A stretch of 64,000 bases of DNA from Frateuria hangzhouensis (GTDB lineage Bacteria > Pseudomonadota > Gammaproteobacteria > Xanthomonadales > Rhodanobacteraceae), in contig NZ_JAPMIU010000002.1 in assembly GCF_026410505.1 (NCBI RefSeq), positions 248,001 to 312,000 on the forward strand. Direction: 5' to 3'. Shown here in pieces: positions 16,512 to 26,908 of this stretch. A program made the position numbers and the translations under genes. The notes under the pieces are model-generated. The model was not told where the DNA came from and did not search any database. It was given only the letters and a program-made list of their open reading frames with translations. Each line of letters starts with the position of its first letter. Positions within the stretch are counted from its first letter, which is position 1.

Positions 16512-17253
16512 GTCCGAGCCGCAGGTCGACCTGCAGCAGGGCCTGTTCTCCCATCTGATCGAACTGCGCTCGCGCCTGCTCAAGGCGACGGCGATGGTGC
16601 TGATCGTGCTGCTGGCGCTGATTCCCTTCGCCAACCGGCTTTATTCGCTGCTGGCCGAGCCGCTGGTGGAGCGGCTGCCGCAGGGCTCGCACCTGATCGC
16701 CACCGAGGTCGCCAGCCCGTTCATCACGCCGCTGAAGCTGGCCTTCTACACCTCGCTGTTCGTCAGCATGCCGGTGATCCTCTACCAGTTGTGGGCGTTC
16801 ATCAGCCCCGGCCTGTACCGCCACGAGAAGCGCCTGGCGCGGCCGCTGCTGCTGGCGGCACTGGCGCTGTTCTACATCGGCTGCGCATTCGCCTACTTCC
16901 TGGTGCTGCCGGCGGCGTTCCGCTTCCTCACCGCGGTGACGCCCGAGGGTGTGGAGATGATGACCGACATCACCCACTACCTCGATTTCGTCATGCTGAT
17001 GTTCTTCGCCTTCGGCCTGTGCTTCGAGGTGCCGGTGGCGGTGGTGATCCTGGCGGCGGTCGGCGTGGTGGACGTGGCCAAGCTGCGCAGCATCCGCCGC
17101 TACGCCATCGTCGGTGCGTTCGCGATCGCGGCGGTGATCACGCCGCCGGACATCACCTCGATGATCATGCTGGCCGTGCCGATGTGCCTGCTCTACGAAG
17201 TCGGCGTGCTGGCGGTGCGCTGGCTGATCAAGCCGCGCGACACCGACGAATAA
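16498..17253 (+). CDS. tatC: Twin-arginine translocase subunit TatC
   Basis: TatC is the six-helix membrane core that binds twin-arginine signal peptides. The 251-residue protein shows SHLIELRSRLLKA near the N-terminus (family S-H-L-x-E-L-R), the MPVILYQLWAFISPGLY motif, LVLPAAFRFL and FGLCFEVPVAVVILA, with helices spaced as in TatC. The ATG overlaps the tatB 3' end by 14 nt in another frame. ftsE follows after 161 bp on the same strand. Confidence 0.96.
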   Translation: MASPESEPQVDLQQGLFSHLIELRSRLLKATAMVLIVLLALIPFANRLYSLLAEPLVERLPQGSHLIATEVASPFITPLKLAFYTSLFVSMPVILYQLWAFISPGLYRHEKRLARPLLLAALALFYIGCAFAYFLVLPAAFRFLTAVTPEGVEMMTDITHYLDFVMLMFFAFGLCFEVPVAVVILAAVGVVDVAKLRSIRRYAIVGAFAIAAVITPPDITSMIMLAVPMCLLYEVGVLAVRWLIKPRDTDE

Positions 17254-17414
17254 CGTTTCCGCGGCCGCACAACGCAACGCCTGCGTCGGAATGCCCGCCG
17301 GCGTCGGCGGGCCGCCTCGCCAGAAGAACCGGAATCGGCGCGCGGACGGGGGCGCCAAGCACCGCGCGCATCCCGTATCCTCTGCCGCTGGTGCGCGACA
17401 AGGAACCAGACGCG

Positions 17415-18092
17415 GTGATCCGCTTCGACCAGGTGAGCAAGCGCTATGAGGGCGGCCACGAGGCGCTCTCGCAACTGTCCTTCGAGGTGGCGGCGGGCGA
17501 GATGGCCTTCGTCACCGGCCATTCGGGCGCCGGCAAGAGCACGCTGCTCAAGCTGATCGCGCTGATCGAGCGGCCCTCGCACGGGCAGATCGTGGTCGAT
17601 GGCCAGAGCCTGGCCAAGGTCGGCCGCGGCGGCATTCCCCGGCTGCGGCGCCGGCTGGGCATGGTGTTCCAGGACCATCGGCTGCTGATGGACCGCACCG
17701 TGTTCGCCAATGTCGAACTGCCGCTGATGATTGGCGGCATCGCGCCGGCCGAACGCAGCCGTCGCGTGCGCGCGGCGCTGGAGAAGGTCGGCCTGCTTTC
17801 GTACGAGCGACAATTGCCCGACTCGCTGTCCACCGGCGAGCAGCAGCGCGTGGGCATTGCCCGTGCCATCGTGGCGCGCCCGGCGGTGCTGATCGCCGAC
17901 GAGCCCACCGGCAACCTCGACCCGCAACTGGCGGTGGAGATCATGGGACTGTTCGCCGAGTTCCAGGACATCGGCACCACCGTGCTGGTGGCCAGCCACG
18001 ACCTGCCGCTGATCAAGCGCATGCGCAAGCGCGTGGTGGTGCTCGACCACGGCCGGCTGGTGGCCGACATCGCCTCAGAGGAAGTGCTGTGA
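17415..18092 (+). CDS. ftsE: Cell-division ABC transporter ATP-binding protein FtsE
   Basis: FtsE, with FtsX, forms an ABC-type complex that couples divisome assembly to septal peptidoglycan hydrolase activation. The 225-residue ATPase has Walker [10 protein letters not shown] (about 36-44), a Q-loop in [22 protein letters not shown] (the D-H-R-L-L form typical of FtsE), signature [14 protein letters not shown] and Walker [13 protein letters not shown]. The start is a GTG at 17415 giving (M)[13 protein letters not shown], the standard FtsE N-terminus. It overlaps ftsX by 4 nt. Confidence 0.95.
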   Translation: MIRFDQVSKRYEGGHEALSQLSFEVAAGEMAFVTGHSGAGKSTLLKLIALIERPSHGQIVVDGQSLAKVGRGGIPRLRRRLGMVFQDHRLLMDRTVFANVELPLMIGGIAPAERSRRVRAALEKVGLLSYERQLPDSLSTGEQQRVGIARAIVARPAVLIADEPTGNLDPQLAVEIMGLFAEFQDIGTTVLVASHDLPLIKRMRKRVVVLDHGRLVADIASEEVL

Positions 18093-19060
18093 ACGCGCCC
18101 GTCGATCCGGAAAACGCCGTCCCGCGCAGCGAGCGCAGCCAGGCGCGCCGGTTCGGTGGCTGGCGCGAACACCACGGCTGGAGCGCCGCCGCCAGCCTGC
18201 GCCGCCTCGGCGGGCGACCGCTCGGCACGCTGATGACCGTCGCGGTGCTGGGCCTCGCGCTGGCACTGCCGCTGGCGTTCTACCTGTTGTTGGCCAACGT
18301 GCAGGCGATGGGTAGCGCGCTGGGCCAGAACCCTGCTGTCAGCGTGTTCCTGAAAGCCGACCAGGCCGGCGCGCAAGCCAAGTTGCTGGCCGGCGAGTTG
18401 CGCGATCGCACCGACGTGGCGGCGGTGACCCTCAAGACCCCGCAGCAAGGCTTGGACGAACTGGCCACGTTGCAGGGGTTCTCCGGCGCGGTGCATGCGC
18501 TGGACGACGCCAATCCGCTGCCGTGGGTGCTGGTGGTTCAGCCCAGGGCCGGCCTGGATGCCGCCGCGGTGGATGCGCTGGTGCAGGCCCTGCGCAGCGA
18601 GCGCTCGGTCGACCTGGTGCAGGACAGCGGCCAGTGGCGGCAGCGGCTCGACGCACTGCTGGGCGCGGGCCACCGCGTGGTGCTGGTGTTGGCCGGACTG
18701 CTCGCGCTGGCCGCGCTGCTGGTGGTCGGCAACACCGTGCGCACCGACATCGCCAGCCGCAGCGAGGAAATCGGCGTGTTGCTGCTGCTCGGCGCCAGCC
18801 GCGCGTTCGTGCGCCGACCCTACCTGTATGCGGGCATCTGGTACGGCTTGTTCGGCGGCGTGCTTGCCTCGCTGCTGGCGCTGGCGATCGAGCTGGCGCT
18901 GGCCGGCCCGGCCGCCGAGCTGGACCGCGCCTATGGCGGTGCCCTGACCCTCGGCGCGCTGCCCTGGTGGCTGTTGTTCGCCGCTCCGCTGGCGGCGGCC
19001 GTGCTCGGCTGGATCGGCGCGCGTCTGGTCAGCGCATGGCAGCTGCGCAAGGCCGCCTGA
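18089..19060 (+). CDS. ftsX: Cell-division permease FtsX
   Basis: FtsX is the membrane partner of FtsE and relays signals to periplasmic amidase activators (EnvC or equivalents). The 323-residue protein has a basic cytoplasmic N-terminus, a first membrane helix ([23 protein letters not shown]), a periplasmic domain (about 75-195), a [25 protein letters not shown] segment characteristic of FtsX, and three further helices. The GTG start overlaps ftsE by 4 nt. Confidence 0.95.
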   Translation: MNAPVDPENAVPRSERSQARRFGGWREHHGWSAAASLRRLGGRPLGTLMTVAVLGLALALPLAFYLLLANVQAMGSALGQNPAVSVFLKADQAGAQAKLLAGELRDRTDVAAVTLKTPQQGLDELATLQGFSGAVHALDDANPLPWVLVVQPRAGLDAAAVDALVQALRSERSVDLVQDSGQWRQRLDALLGAGHRVVLVLAGLLALAALLVVGNTVRTDIASRSEEIGVLLLLGASRAFVRRPYLYAGIWYGLFGGVLASLLALAIELALAGPAAELDRAYGGALTLGALPWWLLFAAPLAAAVLGWIGARLVSAWQLRKAA

Positions 19061-19188
19061 TCGCGGCGTCCGGTTGCCGATGACCGAACGGGTGACCGCC
19101 TTCGCAACCGGCGAACGGCGTGATGGTGCAAGATAAGCCCCGGGTTGCGCGCGGGGCGCACGGGGTGTTCGATGTGGATGGGTGGGGC

Positions 19189-20028
19189 ATGAATGCAGGC
19201 ATTGGCAGCCGTAGCGCCGACACCGCTCCGCGGGTGCTGGTGGTGGACGGCTCCAAGGTGGTGCGGCAGCTGATCACGCGCGTGCTCAAGGCCGAGCTGC
19301 CGGAGGCCGAACTGGTCGGTTGCGGCAGCGGCGCCGAGGCGCGCGAGCTGGTCGAGCAGGGTCCGTTCGACTTCGTTACCGTCGCGCTGCGGCTGCCGGA
19401 CATGGACGGGCTGGAACTGGCCCGCCACGTGCGCGAATCGGCGCAGGCCTACGTGCCCATCGTGGTGGTCTCCGGCGACGTCGACACCCGCCTGCACAAG
19501 CGCACGCTGGGCGAACACGTCACCGACTATTTCGACAAGTCGCTGGGCTTCCAGGCCCTGGCCGACTTCATCCGCGGCTACGTGCGCCCGGAAGCCACCG
19601 CCGAGGGCACCGTGCTCTATGTCGAGGACAGCCGCGTGGTGGCGCTGGCCACCCGCCGCATCCTGGAGAAGATCGGCTTGACCGTGCGCCACGTGGTCAG
19701 CGTCGAGGACGCCCTGGCCATGCTGGAAACCGATCGCGCCCAGGGCAACATCGGCGCCGACGTGGTGCTTACCGATGTCAGCCTGAAGGGCGAGCTCACC
19801 GGCGGCGATCTGCTCGACCGGGTGCGCAGCCAGTTCGGCTACGGCAAGGGCCAGTTGCCGGTGCTGGTGATGACCGGCGACGAGAATCCGGCCAACCAGG
19901 CGGCGCTGCTGCGCGCCGGTGCCAACGACCTGGTCGAGAAGCCGGTCGAGGAAAAACTGCTGGTGACCAAGCTTCTGTTCCAGTTGCGCGTGGCCCGGCA
20001 CCTGCGCGAGCGGACGCGGGCGTCGTGA
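19189..20028 (+). CDS. Tandem response-regulator receiver protein, first receiver degenerate
   Basis: A 279-residue protein made of two receiver (REC) domains and no recognisable output domain. REC1 (about 15-130) reads [10 protein letters not shown] and [15 protein letters not shown]: the second acidic-pocket residue is Gly and the phospho-acceptor Asp position is Ala, though the Ser and Lys switch residues remain. REC2 (about 142-270) is intact: [28 protein letters not shown] and LVEKPV. So only REC2 should be phosphorylated. Stand-alone REC proteins act by protein contacts. The start is uncertain (ATG 19189, or 19120/19123 upstream). It overlaps ung by 4 nt. Confidence 0.85.
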   Translation: MNAGIGSRSADTAPRVLVVDGSKVVRQLITRVLKAELPEAELVGCGSGAEARELVEQGPFDFVTVALRLPDMDGLELARHVRESAQAYVPIVVVSGDVDTRLHKRTLGEHVTDYFDKSLGFQALADFIRGYVRPEATAEGTVLYVEDSRVVALATRRILEKIGLTVRHVVSVEDALAMLETDRAQGNIGADVVLTDVSLKGELTGGDLLDRVRSQFGYGKGQLPVLVMTGDENPANQAALLRAGANDLVEKPVEEKLLVTKLLFQLRVARHLRERTRAS

Positions 20029-20741
20029 GAGAAACGGCCGAGGCCGAGCGCATCCGCCTGGAGCCTTCCTGGAAGGCGCGCCTGGGCGATTACCTGGAAC
20101 GTCCGGACATGCGCGCGCTGGCCGGCTTCCTGCGCGAGAGCAAGCGCGCCGGCAAGGTGCTCTACCCGCCGGGACCGGACATCTTCAACGCGTTCGCGCA
20201 CACGCCGTTCGACAAGGTGCGCGTGGTGATCCTGGGCCAGGATCCGTATCACGGCCCCGGCCAGGCGCACGGACTGTGTTTCTCGGTGCGGTCGGGCGTG
20301 CGGGTGCCGCCGTCGCTGGCCAACATCTTCGCCGAGATCGAGCGCGACCTGGGCCTGCCCCGTCCCGACCACGGTTGCCTGACGCCCTGGGCCGACCAGG
20401 GCGTGCTGCTGCTCAACAGCGTGATGACGGTCGAGCAGGGTCATGCCGGCGCGCACCAGAACAAGGGCTGGGAAGGTTTCACCGATGCCGCCATCGAGGC
20501 GCTCGACCGCGAGCGCGAGGGGCTGGTGTTCCTGCTGTGGGGCGCCTATGCGCAGCGCAAGGGCAGGCTGGTCGATCCCTCGCGACACCTGGTGCTGAGT
20601 TCGGTCCATCCCTCGCCGCTGTCGGCGCACCGCGGTTTCATCGGCAACGGGCATTTCTCGGCGGCCAACCGCTATCTGGAAAGCCGCGGACAGGCGCCGA
20701 TCGACTGGTCGCTGCCGCCGCGTTCCGAGTTGAGCACCTGA
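20025..20741 (+). CDS. ung: Uracil-DNA glycosylase, family 1
   Basis: Ung removes uracil from DNA in base-excision repair. The 238-residue protein has the water-activating motif [14 protein letters not shown] (about 72-85), the uracil-binding [22 protein letters not shown] segment and the DNA-intercalating loop [11 protein letters not shown]. The GTG start at 20025 overlaps the stop of the receiver protein by 4 nt and gives a normal N-terminus ([19 protein letters not shown]). Length is as expected. Confidence 0.96.
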   Translation: MRETAEAERIRLEPSWKARLGDYLERPDMRALAGFLRESKRAGKVLYPPGPDIFNAFAHTPFDKVRVVILGQDPYHGPGQAHGLCFSVRSGVRVPPSLANIFAEIERDLGLPRPDHGCLTPWADQGVLLLNSVMTVEQGHAGAHQNKGWEGFTDAAIEALDREREGLVFLLWGAYAQRKGRLVDPSRHLVLSSVHPSPLSAHRGFIGNGHFSAANRYLESRGQAPIDWSLPPRSELST

Positions 20742-20913
20742 GCCATGGCGGGGGCCGCAATGGAGTGATGCCCGCCCCGGAGTGGCCAGTTCACGGCCGA
20801 TAGATCGCCGTTGTGAACAATGGCCGCATGACCGCGCGGCGAGGGCTGGCAGTGTCGCCTTCATTGCTGTACGATTCGGTACAATAAATCCCGCAGCCGA
20901 ACTTTTCGCCCCT

Positions 20914-20940
20914 TTAGCACTCTCAACATTGGAGTGCTAA
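20914..20940 (+). promoter_or_regulatory. CIRCE operator (HrcA binding site) upstream of rpoH
   Basis: TTAGCACTC - N9 (TCAACATTG) - GAGTGCTAA is a perfect copy of the CIRCE inverted repeat with the canonical nine-base spacer. It ends 28 bp before the rpoH ATG. HrcA binding here would repress rpoH until heat stress removes HrcA. A TACAAT (20880-20885) lies just upstream and could be the -10 element, placing CIRCE in the transcribed leader, its usual location. A second small inverted repeat, TGTAC-N6-GTACA (20868-20883), overlaps that hexamer. Confidence 0.92.
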
Positions 20941-20968
20941 GCTGCGATTTACTTACCGGAGGTTTCAC

Positions 20969-21820
20969 ATGTCCCAAGCCCTGGTGACCGCCAACCTGCC
21001 GATTCCCAGCGTCGTCGGCAGCCTGGATGCCTATATTTCGGCCGTGCACCGGATCCCGGTGCTCAGCCACGACGAGGAGCAGGCGCTGGCGCGCAGCTTC
21101 ATCGAGGCGGACGACCTCAATTCGGCCAAGAAGCTGGTCATGGCGCACCTGCGTTTCGTGGTGCACGTGGCGCGTGGCTACTCCGGCTACGGCCTGCAAC
21201 TGGGCGACCTCATCCAGGAAGGCAACATCGGCCTGATGAAGGCGGTCAAGCGCTTCGACCCGGACCAGGGCGTGCGCCTGGTCAGCTTCGCGGTGCACTG
21301 GATCCGCGCCGAAATGCACGAGTTCATCCTGCGCAACTGGCGCATCGTCAAGGTCGCCACCACCAAGGCCCAGCGCAAGCTGTTCTTCAACCTGCGCAAG
21401 AGCAAGAAGCGCCTGGGCTGGATGAACGCCGAGGAAGTGCGCGTGGTGGCCCATGACCTGGGCGTGCCGGAGGCGACCGTGCGCGAGATGGAATCGCGCC
21501 TGTCCGGCCGCGACATCGGCTTCGAGGCCCCCACCGACGCGGACGACGATGCCCGCCCGGCGCCGGAGGCGTTCCTGGTCGACGACGGCGCCGATCCGTA
21601 CGACAACGTGTCCGACGCCGACCAGGCCGATAACCAGATGGAAACGCTCTCCAGCGCGCTGTCCAAGCTGGACGATCGCTCGCGCGACATCATCCAGCGG
21701 CGCTGGCTCAACGAGGACAAGGCCACCCTGCAGGACCTGGCCGACGAGTACGGCGTGTCGGCCGAGCGCATCCGCCAGGTCGAGGCGAACGCGATGAAGA
21801 AGATGCGCGCGGTGTTCTGA
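20969..21820 (+). CDS. rpoH: RNA polymerase heat-shock sigma factor (sigma-32)
   Basis: RpoH directs RNA polymerase to heat-shock promoters. The 283-residue product contains region 2 ([57 protein letters not shown]) and, decisively, the RpoH box [10 protein letters not shown] (about residues 132-141). Region 4 ends in a helix-turn-helix ([26 protein letters not shown]). The ATG is preceded by CCGGAGG at a good distance. The perfect CIRCE operator in its leader implies HrcA control of the sigma factor itself. A strong terminator follows. Confidence 0.97.
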   Translation: MSQALVTANLPIPSVVGSLDAYISAVHRIPVLSHDEEQALARSFIEADDLNSAKKLVMAHLRFVVHVARGYSGYGLQLGDLIQEGNIGLMKAVKRFDPDQGVRLVSFAVHWIRAEMHEFILRNWRIVKVATTKAQRKLFFNLRKSKKRLGWMNAEEVRVVAHDLGVPEATVREMESRLSGRDIGFEAPTDADDDARPAPEAFLVDDGADPYDNVSDADQADNQMETLSSALSKLDDRSRDIIQRRWLNEDKATLQDLADEYGVSAERIRQVEANAMKKMRAVF

Positions 21821-21842
21821 AGGATATCCGGCCATCGGTGCA

Positions 21843-21868
21843 AAAACGGCCCCGCGAGGGGCCGTTTT
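21843..21868 (+). terminator. Intrinsic terminator of rpoH
   Basis: AAAACGGCCCC - GCGA - GGGGCCGTTTT, an 11-bp perfect stem with a tetraloop followed by GCTTTG, 22 bp after the rpoH stop. The A-rich left arm and T-rich right arm make it usable in both directions, also for the convergent tal gene. Confidence 0.88.
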
Positions 21869-21907
21869 GCTTTGACGCGGCAACACCGCCATGACCATCG
21901 GCGCTCC

Positions 21908-21937
21908 TTGCAGGAGCCCACTTGTGGGCTCCTGCAA
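21908..21937. repeat. Family A repeat, minimal form
   Basis: TTGCAGGAGCCCAC - TT - GTGGGCTCCTGCAA: 14-bp perfect stem with a two-base loop between the convergent rpoH and tal genes, 20 bp past the tal stop. The outer bases vary from the GTAGG form but symmetrically, so pairing is kept, which suggests the hairpin rather than the bare sequence matters. Confidence 0.85.
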
Positions 21938-21957
21938 AGGGCGGGTGTCGAGACCGG

Positions 21958-22911
21958 TTACAGCCGCTCGGCCAGCAGCTTCTCCAGCTGCCGCTGGTCC
22001 GCTGCGAACTTGCGGATCCCCTCGGACAGCTTGTCGGTGGCCATCGCGTCCTCGTTCATGCCCCAGCGGAAGCGCGCCTCGTCGATCGCCGGCGGGCGTT
22101 GCGTGCGGGTGCCGTCGTCGGACAGGCGCCGCGGCAGTTCCTCGTCGGAGGCATCAAGCTCCTTCAGCAGGTCCGGGCTGATGGTGAGGCGATCGCAGCC
22201 GGCCAGGGCGTGGATCTGGCCCACGTTGCGGAAGCTCGCGCCCATCACCACGGTCTCGTAGCCGTGGGTCTTGTAGTAGCGGTAGATGCGCCGCACCGAT
22301 TGCACGCCCGGATCTTCATCCGGCGCATATTGCTTGACCCCGGTGTTGGCCACGTACCAGTCCATGATGCGGCCGACGAACGGCGAGATCAGGAACACCC
22401 CGGCCTCGGCGCTGGCCACCGCCTGCTCGAAGGCGAACAGCAGGGTCATGTTGCACTGGATCCCGCGGCGCTGCAGTTCGCGCGCGGCGCACACGCCTTC
22501 CCAGGTGGAGGCGAGCTTGATCAGCACGCGGTCGCGGCCGATACCCTCGGCGTCGTACAGCCCGATCAGCCGCTCGGCCTTGGCGATGCTGGCGTCGGTG
22601 TCGAATGACAGCCGCGCGTCCACCTCGGTGGAGATGCGCCCGGGGATCAGCTCCAGGATCTTGCGCCCGACCGCCACCGCCAGATGGTCGCCGGCGTCCA
22701 CCAGCTGCTGCTCGCGCGCATTGCCCTGTGACCGGGCCCAGGCCAGCGACTCGTCCAGCAGCGATGCGTAGGCCGGCTGGGTAACGACCTTGAGCAGCAG
22801 CGAGGGGTTGGTGGTGGCATCGACCGGTTTGTAGCGGGCGATCGCGTCGATGTCGCCGGTGTCGGCGACGACGGTGGTGTATTGGCGCAATTGTTCGAGT
22901 TGGGAAGGCAC
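21958..22911 (-). CDS. tal: Transaldolase
   Basis: Transaldolase exchanges dihydroxyacetone units between sedoheptulose-7-phosphate and glyceraldehyde-3-phosphate in the pentose phosphate pathway. The 317-residue product begins with the family pattern [28 protein letters not shown]; the Schiff-base lysine is in [12 protein letters not shown] (about 125-136), and [26 protein letters not shown] follows. Length matches the E. coli TalB class. The start codon is GTG. It lies 24 bp downstream of ndh on the same strand, probably in one transcript. Confidence 0.96.
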   Translation of the reverse strand: MPSQLEQLRQYTTVVADTGDIDAIARYKPVDATTNPSLLLKVVTQPAYASLLDESLAWARSQGNAREQQLVDAGDHLAVAVGRKILELIPGRISTEVDARLSFDTDASIAKAERLIGLYDAEGIGRDRVLIKLASTWEGVCAARELQRRGIQCNMTLLFAFEQAVASAEAGVFLISPFVGRIMDWYVANTGVKQYAPDEDPGVQSVRRIYRYYKTHGYETVVMGASFRNVGQIHALAGCDRLTISPDLLKELDASDEELPRRLSDDGTRTQRPPAIDEARFRWGMNEDAMATDKLSEGIRKFAADQRQLEKLLAERL

Positions 22912-22935
22912 GGCAGGGTCCGGAAGTGGGGGAGG

Positions 22936-24228
22936 TCAGGAAGGCCGCTCGTCCGCGGCGGGCACGGCGTCCGCGTCGGCGCCGGTGACGATGCGGGCAT
23001 GCCGCTGGTAGGTCCAGTAGGCCCAGGCCCAGTCCAGCAACACGACCAGCCGGTTACGGAAGCCGATCAGGAAATAGATGTGGGCGACCAGCCACACCCA
23101 CCAGGCGGGCGGGCCGGAGAGCCGCAGCCGTCCGAATTGTGCCACCGCGGCCATGCGGCCGATGGTCGCCAGCGCGCCTTGGTCCTTGTAGTGGAACGGA
23201 GCGGGCGTCGAGTCGGCGTCGAGACGGCCGCGAATGCGGCCGGCCACATACTGGCCCATCTGCTTGGCGGCTGGCGCCACGCCGGGCACCAGCGTACCGT
23301 CGCCGCGCTCGACACATGCCAGGTCGCCGATGACGAACACATCCGGATGCGCCGGCAGGCTGAGGTCGCCGGCTACCCGCACGCGACCGGCACGATCGAT
23401 CGGCGCACCCAGTTGACGCCCCAGCGGCGAGGCGGCCACGCCGGCGGCCCAGAGCACCGTGTAGGCCGCCAGCGGCGTATCGCCCAGGCACACCCCGTCG
23501 CCGTCGATGGCGGTGACCGCGGTGCCGGTGCGGACCTCCACGCCCAGCTCTTCGAGTTGGCGCTGCGCCTTGGCCGACAGTGCCGGGTCGAATGCCGCCA
23601 GCAGCCGCGGGCCGGCTTCCACCAGCAGCACCCGCGCGGCGCTGGGGTCGCTGCGGCGAAACTCGCGCGGCAGCGTGTGCCGGGCGATCTCGGCCAGCGT
23701 GCCGGCCAGCTCCACGCCGGTCGGGCCGCCGCCGACCACCACGAAGGTGAGCCATGCCCGGCGCTGGTCTGCATCGGTTTCGCGTTCGGCCCGTTCGAAG
23801 GCGAGCAGCACGCGGCGGCGGATCGCGAAGGCATCGTCCAGCGTCTTCAGGCCCGGCGCCCAGCGCGCCCATTCGTCGTGGCCGAAATAGGCGTGCGTGG
23901 CGCCGGTGGCGACGATGAGGAAATCATAGTCCAGCGTGCCGTGCTCGAAACGCACGCGGCGCGCGGCGAGGTCCACCTCGAGCGCCTCGTCCAGCAGCAC
24001 GGTGACGTTGTCCTGCCGACGCAGGATCTGCCGCAGCGGCGCGGCGATGGACGGCGCCGACAGTCCGGCGGTGGCGACCTGATAGAGCAGCGGCTGGAAC
24101 AGGTGATGGTTGCGCCGGTCGACCAGGGTGATGCGCACAGGTGCGCCGGCCAGCTTGCGCGCGGCGGCCAGGCCGCCGAAACCGCCGCCGAGGATCACGA
24201 CGTGGGGAGGCGTCGGGCCTTCGTCCAT
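22936..24228 (-). CDS. ndh: Type II NADH dehydrogenase (NAD(P)/FAD-dependent oxidoreductase)
   Basis: A 430-residue pyridine-nucleotide disulfide oxidoreductase-fold enzyme of the NDH-2 type, which transfers electrons from NADH to quinone without proton pumping. FAD-binding VVILGGGFGGLAAARKL is at the N-terminus, NAD-binding VVVGGGPTGVELAGTLAE is near residue 165, and the second FAD contact VFVIGDLACVERGDG is near 310. The quinone-site motif appears as APAAKQMGQYVA. The C-terminal WVWLVAHIYFLIGFRNRLVVL segment is the amphipathic/hydrophobic membrane anchor of NDH-2. It precedes tal (24-bp gap) and follows priA. Confidence 0.9.
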   Translation of the reverse strand: MDEGPTPPHVVILGGGFGGLAAARKLAGAPVRITLVDRRNHHLFQPLLYQVATAGLSAPSIAAPLRQILRRQDNVTVLLDEALEVDLAARRVRFEHGTLDYDFLIVATGATHAYFGHDEWARWAPGLKTLDDAFAIRRRVLLAFERAERETDADQRRAWLTFVVVGGGPTGVELAGTLAEIARHTLPREFRRSDPSAARVLLVEAGPRLLAAFDPALSAKAQRQLEELGVEVRTGTAVTAIDGDGVCLGDTPLAAYTVLWAAGVAASPLGRQLGAPIDRAGRVRVAGDLSLPAHPDVFVIGDLACVERGDGTLVPGVAPAAKQMGQYVAGRIRGRLDADSTPAPFHYKDQGALATIGRMAAVAQFGRLRLSGPPAWWVWLVAHIYFLIGFRNRLVVLLDWAWAYWTYQRHARIVTGADADAVPAADERPS

Positions 24229-24362
24229 GGGCTTGTCTCATGCAAGGATGCGTCCGCCCATTGTCCCACCTGCGCGTGCGGAACCGAATGGGGCTCTGGC
24301 TGCGTCCCCTGCAAGCAGGGCAGGGGACGATCCACCGCTACAAAAGGCAAGCCGCCCGGCGC

Positions 24363-26528
<2,166 letters not shown>

Positions 26529-26650
26529 GGGCACCTCGTGGGCGGCCCAGTGTAGCGGCTCGCCGACGGTGTCCTGCGGCCGCGCGCGGGCGTGCTGCCG
26601 CGTCATCTAGGAATCGTGCCTAAGTGACTCTCCTCCGGCGGAAATTCCGC

Positions 26651-26682
26651 TTATCCACAAAGGCTGTGGATAAGTCTGTGGA
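26651..26682. promoter_or_regulatory. Inverted pair of perfect DnaA boxes plus a partial third
   Basis: TTATCCACA (26651-26659) and its exact reverse complement TGTGGATAA (26665-26673) are separated by five bases, and a partial box TGTGGA follows at 26677-26682. Both full boxes are identical to the strongest DnaA-binding 9-mer. Two perfect copies in inverted array by chance in such GC-rich sequence is unlikely. Confidence 0.8.
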
Positions 26683-26793
26683 CGGGCCGGGGAGAGCGCC
26701 GTCAAAGCCCCGTTACGATGCCCTCGGGCACGCGCTGGGCAAAAAATAACCAGTAAATTTAGGTAATAAAAATCAAAGACTTGCAAAAGCATA

Positions 26794-26809
26794 TGTGACG
26801 GTGTTCACG
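26794..26809. promoter_or_regulatory. CRP/Clp-like binding site
   Basis: TGTGA-CGGTGT-TCACG matches the CRP (Clp in Xanthomonadales) consensus TGTGA-N6-TCACA at nine of ten half-site bases. It borders the AT-rich stretch and sits about 265 bp upstream of the priA start on the minus strand. A single site of this kind is suggestive only. Confidence 0.45.
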
Positions 26810-26908
26810 TACCGCTCATGCTTCCCGAAGCGGCCTTGACAGGTTCATGGCGCTGTGCAAAACCGCCATGACAGGCAGTGTCCGACCCACGCCCGGCGGC
26901 CGCCGGTT

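Larger units (their letters stand above)
26529..26908. other. 380-bp intergenic region with DnaA boxes and AT-rich stretch
   Basis: No gene is visible. The region lies upstream of priA and downstream of the DUF3667 gene, both minus strand. It contains the DnaA-box pair (26651-26682), an AT-rich stretch at about 26740-26793 that stands out strongly from the surrounding GC-rich DNA, and a CRP/Clp-like palindrome (26794-26809). On the minus strand, TTGCAA (26785-26780) just downstream of the palindrome could be a -35 element, so a transcript toward priA, or a short non-coding RNA, could start here. Confidence 0.6.

Noticed and set aside
19070-19111. Terminator after ftsX formed by CCGGTTGC and GCAACCGG.
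   Set aside because: Only 8 bp of pairing with a 26-base loop and no T tract; too weak to annotate.
26529-26908. Chromosomal origin of replication, suggested by DnaA boxes and an AT-rich tract.
   Set aside because: dnaA, dnaN, gyrB or rpmH-type neighbours are absent and only two full boxes are present; kept as a regulatory or titration site instead.
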